Shown: positions 1-5,655 of the stretch, piece after piece
Position numbering within the stretch: position 1 is the stretch's first letter
Layout: each line of letters begins with the position of its first letter
Assembly: GCA_900542375.1 (NCBI GenBank)
Contig: UQNI01000071.1
Span: 1-7,669 of the forward strand
Reading direction: 5' to 3'
Length of the DNA stretch: 7,669 nt
Source: an uncultured Oscillospiraceae bacterium
GTDB taxonomy: Bacteria > Bacillota > Clostridia > Oscillospirales > Acutalibacteraceae
The notes under the pieces: model-generated
Databases searched by the model: none
Seen by the model: only the letters and a program-made list of their open reading frames with translations
Told to the model about the DNA's origin: nothing
Made by a program: the position numbers and the translations under genes

Positions 1-768
1 ACTGTTACAGATGCTGCAAGATATTTTGGTAAAACCAAAGTATCTGTAACACGCACTTTGGATTCTCTGGAAAAGTTGGGTATAGTAGAGAGAACACAAG
101 CCAGAAAAACAGTGCTTTCACACTATGGAACAAAGCTTGCTCAAAAATTTCAACAGCAGTATCAAATAGCAGAAAGGTACATGCAATATTTAGACCTAAC
201 CCCATTACAGGCAAAAAATAATGCTTTATCTGCGTTACTTGCAGGATTTTCGGAAGAATATTTAAACCGAATGCAAGAACAGGAAGAACGCATGTATATC
301 AAAGAAGTGTTTGCCGGACGCCAAAATTTCAGTGGACAAGAGTTGTGTGATTATTTGAAAGATGGCAGCTACTTCTTTCCTTTTGTTATTTATAGAGAGC
401 ATATCAAAAATGGAAACAATATTTCAATGGGTAACAGAGGGTTTGAACACCCGTGTGAACTGATTGTAAAAGACCATATTGGAACTATTTATCTTACAAT
501 AAAAACAGTTAGCGCACCTTCTGCCTTAACAGGCCAATTAATGGAAGGCCGTATCAAATCGCTTTCTTATCAGCTTAATGGTAAATTGGTAAACGCCGAA
601 CAAGAAGGGCGATACTATTGTTTTCCCGCCAAAGCGCTTCAATTTATTTCAATGGGGAGTGGCCGTGATATTGTATTGCATGGAAGTGTATGTATGCAAA
701 TGCAATGTAGCGTGGGAATTATTCATATGCCGGAAAGTTTAGCGATTTTTACCATGTTTATATCTTAA
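1..768 (+). CDS. DtxR-like winged-helix regulator with C-terminal NEAT-like domain (5' end missing)
   Basis: The reading frame is open from base 1, so the start lies outside the window and 255 residues are visible. Residues 1-33 form the end of a winged helix-turn-helix (recognition helix around KTKVSVTRTLDSLEKLGIV). Residues 39-90 resemble the dimerisation helices of the DtxR/MntR family (LTPLQAKNNALSALLAGFSEE is where the family usually has a ligand-rich E-x-x-C-x-x-EH stretch), but those metal ligands are absent. From about residue 119 (LKDGSYFFPF, base 355) to about 245 the protein looks like a NEAT heme-binding domain: SMGN at 142-145, a strand CELIVKD..GTIYLTIK, and VLHGSVCMQM near 225-234. 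There is no signal peptide in the visible part and no membrane segment, so it should be cytoplasmic. The role inferred is a heme-responsive repressor of the downstream heme-uptake operon. The HTH is well supported; the NEAT assignment is by motif reading only. It could instead be an unrelated beta-sandwich sensor. Confidence 0.75.
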   Translation, partial: TVTDAARYFGKTKVSVTRTLDSLEKLGIVERTQARKTVLSHYGTKLAQKFQQQYQIAERYMQYLDLTPLQAKNNALSALLAGFSEEYLNRMQEQEERMYIKEVFAGRQNFSGQELCDYLKDGSYFFPFVIYREHIKNGNNISMGNRGFEHPCELIVKDHIGTIYLTIKTVSAPSALTGQLMEGRIKSLSYQLNGKLVNAEQEGRYYCFPAKALQFISMGSGRDIVLHGSVCMQMQCSVGIIHMPESLAIFTMFIS

Positions 769-787
769 AATCTTGTAATTTTAAAAT

Positions 788-813
788 TTTCTGTTTCACA
801 TTTGAAACAGAAA
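788..813. promoter_or_regulatory. Inverted repeat I, candidate operator (TGTTTCA-N4-TGAAACA)
   Basis: A perfect 11-base inverted repeat (left arm TTTCTGTTTCA, right arm TGAAACAGAAA) flanks a 4-base centre CATT. It starts 20 bases after the stop of the upstream regulator. The 18-base core (792-809) has the same sequence and spacing as the repeat at 893-910, which argues for a protein-binding site. As RNA it would also form a hairpin, but no solid T-run follows, so a terminator role is possible yet second choice. Confidence 0.6.
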
Positions 814-889
814 TAATTTCTTTCTATTTCCTATCAAATTTCTATCATTTACAAATTATTGTATCAAATAATGGCTGAAATAAGCCGTA

Positions 890-913
890 TTTTGTTTCAT
901 TTATGAAACAAAA
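890..913. promoter_or_regulatory. Inverted repeat II, candidate operator (TGTTTCA-N4-TGAAACA)
   Basis: A perfect 11-base inverted repeat (left arm TTTTGTTTCAT, right arm ATGAAACAAAA) with a 2-base centre. The core at 893-910 repeats the TGTTTCA-N4-TGAAACA of the first copy exactly in arm sequence and spacing, 101 bases downstream of it. It ends 6 bases before the -35 element of the promoter at 920-948, a position suited to repression or activation of that promoter. The binding protein is not known from sequence; the neighbouring NEAT-like regulator is the first candidate. Confidence 0.65.
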
Positions 914-919
914 CGCCTA

Positions 920-948
920 TTTACAGTATCTTTTTGTAATGCTATATT
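920..948 (+). promoter_or_regulatory. Sigma-A-type promoter of the heme-uptake operon
   Basis: TTTACA (920-925) and TATATT (943-948) are each one base from the consensus and are separated by exactly 17 bases. Transcription would begin near 955 and give a leader of about 280 bases before the first operon gene. This is the best promoter I can find in the gap. No comparably good -35/-10 pair is visible next to iron box II, although a lone TATCAT lies at 1159-1164. Confidence 0.6.
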
Positions 949-963
949 TATTTTGCTTTAAGA

Positions 964-990
964 ACCTACTCTGATTGAGGGTATTTTTTT
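964..990 (+). terminator. Weak terminator- or attenuator-like hairpin with T7 tract
   Basis: ACC and CTC (964-971, with a two-base TA bulge) can pair with GAGGGT (977-982) around the loop TGATT, followed by A and seven T. The stem is short. It would end read-through from the upstream regulator gene, or act as an early attenuator, since it lies only about 10 bases after the predicted transcription start. Confidence 0.35.
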
Positions 991-999
991 AAAGAAAAA

Positions 1000-1015
1000 G
1001 TTAGCTTCAGCTAAC
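1000..1015. promoter_or_regulatory. Iron box I (DtxR-type operator)
   Basis: GTTAGCTTCAGCTAAC is a perfect 7-2-7 inverted repeat. It shares the GTTAG...CTAAC halves of the published DtxR/IdeR consensus TTAGGTTAGSCTAACCTAA, although the centre differs. A near-identical second copy occurs at 1170-1185. It lies some 45-60 bases downstream of the predicted start of transcription, where a bound repressor could block elongation, or it may serve a promoter I do not recognise. Confidence 0.6.
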
Positions 1016-1031
1016 CTGTTTTGTTTCTTAA

Positions 1032-1109
1032 CATGGTTTTCGTTTTCCACTAAAAAAACGAACCCAAAAATCGAAAAAGCGTAGGCAAAGTTTTTTCAAT
1101 GAAACCATG
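1032..1109 (+). repeat. 78-base leader segment closed by an 8-base inverted repeat
   Basis: CATGGTTT (1032-1039) and AAACCATG (1102-1109) are perfect inverted repeats at the ends of the segment. Inside it, CGTTTT (1041-1046) can pair with AAAACG (1055-1060) and GAAAAA (1073-1078) with TTTTTC (1092-1097). The whole could fold as a three-way junction in the operon leader. It matches no riboswitch I recognise, and it is AT-rich, so chance pairing is a real alternative, as is a tiny inverted-repeat element. Confidence 0.3.
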
Positions 1110-1166
1110 AGAAAAGAAGGAGGGTTCCGTATATAGAGGAAATTGTGGGTTACTATGTTATCATCA

Positions 1167-1188
1167 TGAGTTAGCTTAAACTAACTCA
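1167..1188. promoter_or_regulatory. Iron box II (DtxR-type operator)
   Basis: This 22-base near-perfect palindrome (one mismatched pair) has the core GTTAGCTTAAACTAAC at 1170-1185, which differs from iron box I at only two of 16 positions. It lies 46 bases upstream of the first operon gene's start codon. The repetition of the motif in one control region and the presence of a DtxR-family gene just after the operon support a metal-dependent repressor site. Confidence 0.65.
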
Positions 1189-1234
1189 AATCATTCTCTT
1201 ATGGATTGATAGGAAAAAGGAGGAATTTAAAACT

Positions 1235-3814
1235 ATGAACAGAACTAAGGCAAAATTTGTAAGGAGAGGTCTTTCAGCTTTTCTTGCCTTGACTATGGTT
1301 CTTGGAATGGGAATCATCAATGTCTTTGCGGCGGGAACAGACTCGAATTCAACTAATAAAAATGTTACCCAATTGAGCGCACCTGTAGAGGATGGCGTTT
1401 ATTATGCAAATATTAACCTGAGAAACGCAAGCCGCCCTACACAATCTTCTATGGGAAATACCGCTTTGCGTGGAAGTGAAAGCTATCTTGCAAAACAACC
1501 CAACGACACCGACTATAAACAACTGATTGTTGTAAAAGACGGCAAGGCAACTGCTTTGGTAGAGTTTATGCCAATGGGATATATCGGTACGTATGGTATG
1601 CTTGCAGAACTGGAATCAGTAACTCCTACACAATGCACTAGATTTGGAGTACCTGATGCAAACTATACTACCTATACATCTGCAAACATTCTTTCATATC
1701 ACAAAACAACGGATGGAGAGGTCGTATATGACGACTATAACAATCCTAACTCTTCATCTGTGTTTGACGGTGAAGGTGAAAACTGCAAACGTCCGGCTGG
1801 ATACGGTCGTGAGGAAGAATATGTAAATATTTCCGGTCAACCTTATGCTCATCTCATGGCATTGGATGTTACACCAATCCAAATTGAAGGCATTGGAGAT
1901 ACAGCTGATTCTTCTGATCCTTCTACATTTACAGCTGACCACGCAGCATTTGTTCATGTGTTTGTACCAGTTATGTTCGCTATTTCTACCAGCAGCGGTG
2001 ACCAATATGCAAGAATGGAAGTAGATTGGGAGAATTTACAAAAAGTTGATAATCCTGAAGAAAATGTGCAGTATCAACTGTATCTTGCAACTCAAGTGCA
2101 AAAAGGAAATTATACAGATGCTTCTTATAACGCTTTACAAACAGCCATTACTTCTGTAAAAGAGAGATTAACAAATATTTGGCCTTCTCAAACACTTGAA
2201 ATGTCAGGCTCCGATTTTTCTGCACAACCTGTTTTAAATATGAATGAGCCTGACGCTGACGAACAAGCTCAATTGGCATCTCAACTAGCAACAGCTATGA
2301 ATAATCTGGAAGAAAAAGGGGATAAAACTTCTTTAAATTCTTTGATTACAGAAGCAGAACAGAAAGTAGAAACTGACTATACTACAGCATCTTGGGCAAC
2401 ATTCCAAGAAAAATTGACAGCAGCAAAAGAAGTACAAAACAATTCTGATGCAAGCACTTCTGAGATTACTGCTGTAGTAAACGATTTGCAAACAGCAATG
2501 GACGCTTTGGTAAATCGTGCAAATACTGACAATCTTTCAGCCTTAATTGCAACCGCTAAAGCAAAACAGAATGACGGTTATACAACTGACAGCTGGAATG
2601 CCTTACAAACAGCAATCTCCGAAGCGGAAGCTGTTATTGCAAATCCGGATGTTTCACAAAGCGACATTGAAAGTAAATTAAACGCACTTCAAAATGCATT
2701 GGATGCTTTGGTGGTTGATGGAGACAATTTGGATAAAAATAATTTGCCTGACGGAACTTATTCTATTTACGGCGAAATGATTAAAATGAATCGCCAAGAA
2801 AAGTCTATGAGCAATGACGCAATCAATCACTACATTAAATTGACAGTGGAAAATGGTCAGTATTATTTAACCATGGACTTTAAAGGTCTGTCCTATTTGA
2901 ACAGATTTGGTTATTTGGCAGAACTTTCCTACTATGAGAATGGTTATACATTCGGCAGTTTTGGTTCTATCAATGGTACTCGTGTTTTAGCTGATGTGCT
3001 AACGACTCAGAAAAACGATGACGGCAGCGATGTCATAGACGAATTTAATCAGGCAGGCGGTTCTTCCGAAGGATTGCTATATCCTGACCAAGTGAAATTC
3101 CCATTGGTAGCAGACGCTTTGGCTGACCCTGACGGTTATGTTCCTCTACATGTGTTTGTACCTGTAATGGAAGATATCTCTGAAGGAACCGGAGACCAAG
3201 ATGTTCTGTTAAAATTGGATTGGTCCACTTTGACAGCTACTTCTGAAGACGATCCAAACTTTAATCCTGATGATAACCAAGAGCAATCTCCTGCAGTTGA
3301 TTTGGTAGATACAGCAACCGGTATTAAAGTACATGCTGATGCCGGTACATTACCGGAAGGTGTAAAACTTGTAGTAGAACCAATTACTTCCGGAGCTGAC
3401 TATGATAAAGCTACGGTTTCTCTTATGGATGTAGGCAAGAAATTTAAACTGTACAACATTCATTTGGTTGACGCTCAAGGCAATGAAGTACAACCAAACG
3501 GTACTGTAACAGTCAGCTATCAAATTCCTGAAGGATATGACGCTAATAATCTTGCTGTTTACCGTATGAATGAAGACGGAAGCAAAACATTAATTAAAGG
3601 CACAGTAGAAAACGGAACCTATTCCGTAATTCAAAAAAGCTTTAGCCAATATGCACTTGTAGAAAAGGGCAGCACAATTACAGATGCGCAAAATACAGCA
3701 AACAGCCCTAAAACAGGCGACGCTACAATGATTGGCGTATTTAGCTTCATCGCTTTGGCTTCTGCCGGCGCGATTGCTGTTACTCTTATTGCAAGAAAAC
3801 GCAAAGCTGAATAA
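1235..3814 (+). CDS. Cell-wall-anchored heme-binding protein with two NEAT domains and FIVAR-like spacers
   Basis: This 859-residue surface protein probably captures heme outside the cell. Order of parts: signal peptide 1-33 (KAKFVRR, then a hydrophobic core ending FAA); NEAT-type domain about 50-267 (DGVYYANI, SMGN 72-75, VHVFVPVM 240-247, VDW 263-265); helical FIVAR-like repeats about 281-494 (clearest 366-427 and 434-494, each with a YTT-x-S/A-W motif and ending LQ-x-A-x-DALV); second NEAT 504-667 (DGTYSIYGEMIKM, SMSN 524-527, LHVFVPVM 638-645, LDW 661-663); a beta-rich domain 685-811 of the type common in clostridial surface proteins; sorting signal SPKTG at 824-828, a hydrophobic span to 853 and RKRK tail. 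The heme-binding tyrosine pair of Isd NEAT domains is not evident; methionines in SM-x-N and VPVM may serve instead, as in streptococcal Shr. It heads the operon and fills the place of Shr, but has a different architecture. The start has AAGGAGG 11 bases upstream. Confidence 0.85.
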   Translation: MNRTKAKFVRRGLSAFLALTMVLGMGIINVFAAGTDSNSTNKNVTQLSAPVEDGVYYANINLRNASRPTQSSMGNTALRGSESYLAKQPNDTDYKQLIVVKDGKATALVEFMPMGYIGTYGMLAELESVTPTQCTRFGVPDANYTTYTSANILSYHKTTDGEVVYDDYNNPNSSSVFDGEGENCKRPAGYGREEEYVNISGQPYAHLMALDVTPIQIEGIGDTADSSDPSTFTADHAAFVHVFVPVMFAISTSSGDQYARMEVDWENLQKVDNPEENVQYQLYLATQVQKGNYTDASYNALQTAITSVKERLTNIWPSQTLEMSGSDFSAQPVLNMNEPDADEQAQLASQLATAMNNLEEKGDKTSLNSLITEAEQKVETDYTTASWATFQEKLTAAKEVQNNSDASTSEITAVVNDLQTAMDALVNRANTDNLSALIATAKAKQNDGYTTDSWNALQTAISEAEAVIANPDVSQSDIESKLNALQNALDALVVDGDNLDKNNLPDGTYSIYGEMIKMNRQEKSMSNDAINHYIKLTVENGQYYLTMDFKGLSYLNRFGYLAELSYYENGYTFGSFGSINGTRVLADVLTTQKNDDGSDVIDEFNQAGGSSEGLLYPDQVKFPLVADALADPDGYVPLHVFVPVMEDISEGTGDQDVLLKLDWSTLTATSEDDPNFNPDDNQEQSPAVDLVDTATGIKVHADAGTLPEGVKLVVEPITSGADYDKATVSLMDVGKKFKLYNIHLVDAQGNEVQPNGTVTVSYQIPEGYDANNLAVYRMNEDGSKTLIKGTVENGTYSVIQKSFSQYALVEKGSTITDAQNTANSPKTGDATMIGVFSFIALASAGAIAVTLIARKRKAE

Positions 3815-3825
3815 GGAGAATTGAT

Positions 3826-4698
3826 ATGGTTAATACTGCATCAAAGCTATTTAAGGCACTGTGCAGTATGGTTGTAATGCTCGCTTTGGTGGCGAGCATT
3901 ACTTCTATACATGTATCTGCCGCCTCACATGGCATTTATACCGCGACAGCAGCACCGCATTACAGACATCCAAACACAGGTGTGATTGAAGATTCCGGCG
4001 GTGAAGGTTCTGCGGTATTGGGACAATCTATGACAGACAGTGCAACCGATACTCATGCGCTTGTTGAGGTAGATGCAAATGGAAATACATATGCCACAAT
4101 ACGTCTGAAACTCTCACAATATACTTCCAATCAACAATTTTATATTGATACTACGGGAAACGGTTCTTACACACCTGTCTCTGCAACTATCATGCAGGAA
4201 GATTATGCAAATGATACAACGGACTACCGTATCAAAGTTCCCAGTGAAAATACCATTATTCGATGCACCATGTATGTAGAGCCTATGGGACGCAATGTTG
4301 TTTGGTACATTACGTTATCTAATCTGCAGTCCGGTTCCGGAGACTTTATTACCAGCATTACCGTAAATAATACCCCTGTACAAGAACCGACAGTTCCTGC
4401 ACAAACCCAAGAACCAGCCCAATCTCAGCAGGAATCTTCTGCTCCTGAAACTGTTTCTTCTGAAACAACCAGTTCTGAAACTGCGTCTTCAGAAATCACC
4501 AGTGAGACGCCTTCAGAAACTTCATCTGTTTTGGGAATACAAGAATTCGATGTTACCAGCGATACATCTTCTGACATTGGCTCAGAATCAGACGGAGCTA
4601 ATACTGCGGTTATTTGGGGCGTTATCGGAGGTGTAGTCGCTGTCATTATCATAGGCGGCTGCATTTGGTACTTCTGTTTCTTTAAAAAGAAAAACTAG
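3826..4698 (+). CDS. shp: Shp-type surface heme-binding protein
   Basis: This 290-residue protein should pass heme from the surface NEAT protein to the ABC-transporter lipoprotein. It has a signal peptide (1-33, ending VSAAS), a Shp heme-binding domain (about 36-183), a Ser/Thr/Glu/Pro-rich linker (185-258, with repeated SSET units), a membrane helix (262-284) and a KKKN tail. Features shared with Streptococcus pyogenes Shp as I remember it: YRHPNTGVIEDSGGE (46-60), LGQSM (65-69), IIR-x-x-MYVEPMGR (144-156). Met69 and Met154 line up with the two methionines that bind heme iron in Shp (Met66 and Met153). No sortase motif is present, so it is held by its C-terminal helix. The gene starts 11 bases after the previous stop, with AAGGAG overlapping that stop codon. 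Length is close to the streptococcal protein (about 258 residues) plus a longer linker. Confidence 0.9.
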   Translation: MVNTASKLFKALCSMVVMLALVASITSIHVSAASHGIYTATAAPHYRHPNTGVIEDSGGEGSAVLGQSMTDSATDTHALVEVDANGNTYATIRLKLSQYTSNQQFYIDTTGNGSYTPVSATIMQEDYANDTTDYRIKVPSENTIIRCTMYVEPMGRNVVWYITLSNLQSGSGDFITSITVNNTPVQEPTVPAQTQEPAQSQQESSAPETVSSETTSSETASSEITSETPSETSSVLGIQEFDVTSDTSSDIGSESDGANTAVIWGVIGGVVAVIIIGGCIWYFCFFKKKN

Positions 4699-4710
4699 GA
4701 GGCCGGTCAA

Positions 4711-5607
4711 ATGAAAATGAAAAAATTTTTGACCTTAGGACTTGCTGCCATTATGGCAGTTTCTATGGTAGGATGCGTCAATCAGCACCCTGAAGAGGCA
4801 AACGGTACAGCTGCATCTTCTGATGATGTAAGAATTGTCGCAACTTCTCCCGCTACTGCAGATATCTGTGACAGATTAGAGCTTGATTTGGTAGGCGTTT
4901 GTTCTTCCACACTCAGCACCATTCCGGAACGGTACAAAGATGTCACACAAATTGGTACAGCTATGTCTCCTGATTTGGAAATATTGAAATCGTTAAAGCC
5001 TGACTATGTACTTTCTCCAAGCAGCCTGCAAAGTGATTTGCAGCCCAAATATGAATCTATCGGAGTCAATTCCATCTTTTTAAATCTGAAGAGTGTGGAA
5101 GGCATGTATGCTTCTATTTCAGACCTTGGACAAAAATTTGACAGGGAAGAGCAAGCACAAGCATTGGTAGATGAATTCAATGCATTTATGGAGGAGTACA
5201 AAAAGAAAAACGAAGGCAAAGAATCTCCTCGCGTACTTGTATTGATGGGATTACCCGGCTCCTACATTGTTGCAACAGAAAACAGCTATGTGGGCAGCTT
5301 AGTAAAATTGGCAGGCGGCGTTAATGTTTATCAAGGAACCGACCAAGAATTCTTAAATGCAAACACAGAAGATATGCAAAGTAAAGATCCGGACATCATT
5401 GTACGTGCAGCGCATGCACTGCCGGATGATGTAGTAGAAATGTTCAAAGAAGAATTTGAAACAAATGATATTTGGAAACATTTCCGCGCTGTTCAGGAGG
5501 GCAGAGTCTACGACTTATCTTATGACAAATTCGGTATGAGTGCAAAATTTAACTATCCGGAAGCTTTAGAAGAATTACAGCCGATGCTGTACGGAGAAGA
5601 TTCATAA
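4711..5607 (+). CDS. isdE: Heme ABC transporter substrate-binding lipoprotein (IsdE/HtsA family)
   Basis: This 298-residue lipoprotein receives heme outside the membrane and hands it to the permease encoded next. A lipobox (SMVGC, Cys22) ends the signal peptide. The mature part is a class III (helical-backbone) binding protein and matches Staphylococcus aureus IsdE over its full length, including LDLVGV, IPERYKDV, PDLEILKSLKPDYVLS, FLNLKSV-x-GM, VLMG-x-PGSY-x-VATE-x-SY, NPD/DPDII-x-RAAH and TNDIWKHF-x-AV-x-x-GRVYDL. The two heme ligands known in IsdE (Met78 and His229) and in HtsA are present as Met85 (AMSPD) and His235 (RAAHALP), so it should bind heme and not a siderophore. The start follows the previous stop by 12 bases, with TAGGAGG joining stop codon and ribosome binding site; translational coupling is likely. 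Confidence 0.95.
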   Translation: MKMKKFLTLGLAAIMAVSMVGCVNQHPEEANGTAASSDDVRIVATSPATADICDRLELDLVGVCSSTLSTIPERYKDVTQIGTAMSPDLEILKSLKPDYVLSPSSLQSDLQPKYESIGVNSIFLNLKSVEGMYASISDLGQKFDREEQAQALVDEFNAFMEEYKKKNEGKESPRVLVLMGLPGSYIVATENSYVGSLVKLAGGVNVYQGTDQEFLNANTEDMQSKDPDIIVRAAHALPDDVVEMFKEEFETNDIWKHFRAVQEGRVYDLSYDKFGMSAKFNYPEALEELQPMLYGEDS

Positions 5608-5608
5608 A

Positions 5609-5640
5609 AAACACAGTAATGTTTATGAAAGAATGTGTTT
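5609..5640 (+). repeat. Small hairpin between lipoprotein and permease genes
   Basis: AAACACA (5609-5615) and TGTGTTT (5634-5640) form a perfect 7-base inverted repeat around an 18-base loop in the 48-base gap. It is followed directly by the permease's ribosome binding site, not by a T-run, so it is not a terminator. Such a stem could set relative lipoprotein and permease levels through mRNA stability, but chance cannot be excluded. Confidence 0.25.
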
Positions 5641-5642
5641 AC

Positions 5643-5650
5643 AAGGAGGA
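5643..5650 (+). promoter_or_regulatory. Ribosome binding site fixing the permease start at GTG 5656
   Basis: AAGGAGGA lies five bases before GTG at 5656. An earlier in-frame GTG at 5635 would place this ribosome binding site inside the coding region and would add the odd peptide MFTRRTL; it has no site of its own. The 5656 start is therefore chosen. Confidence 0.8.
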
Positions 5651-5655
5651 CGCTT

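Larger units (their letters stand above)
769..1234. other. 466-base control region without a convincing gene
   Basis: This AT-rich gap between the NEAT-like regulator and the heme operon has no credible open frame. It contains, in order, inverted repeat I (788-813), inverted repeat II (890-913), a promoter (920-948), a terminator-like hairpin (964-990), iron box I (1000-1015), a 78-base inverted-repeat leader (1032-1109), an orphan AAGGAGGG (1116-1123), iron box II (1167-1188) and the ribosome binding site of the next gene (AAGGAGG at 1217-1223). The density of paired palindromes marks it as a regulated promoter region. A small GGCT/AGCC hairpin at 873-886 is also visible and may add to termination of the upstream gene. 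Confidence 0.8.

Noticed and set aside
58..768. TTG at base 58 as the start of the first gene
   Set aside because: The frame is open back to base 1 and bases 1-57 encode the helix-turn-helix, so the gene begins before the window.
871..906. Tiny frame MAEISRILFHL in the control region
   Set aside because: No ribosome binding site upstream, and it runs through inverted repeat II.
1143..1169. Eight-codon leader peptide starting at TTG 1143
   Set aside because: The preceding GAGGAA abuts the start with no proper spacing, and there is no codon run suggesting attenuation.
2330..2720. FIVAR-like repeats as a DNA-level tandem repeat
   Set aside because: Similarity is at the protein level; the DNA copies have diverged, so this is not a recent repeat expansion.
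4425..4664. Open frame on the minus strand opposite the Shp linker
   Set aside because: It is a reverse-strand shadow of the low-complexity Ser/Thr/Glu linker, with no ribosome binding site or recognisable protein.
5635..5655. Upstream GTG start for the permease
   Set aside because: It places the AAGGAGGA ribosome binding site inside the gene; GTG 5656 has the correct spacing.
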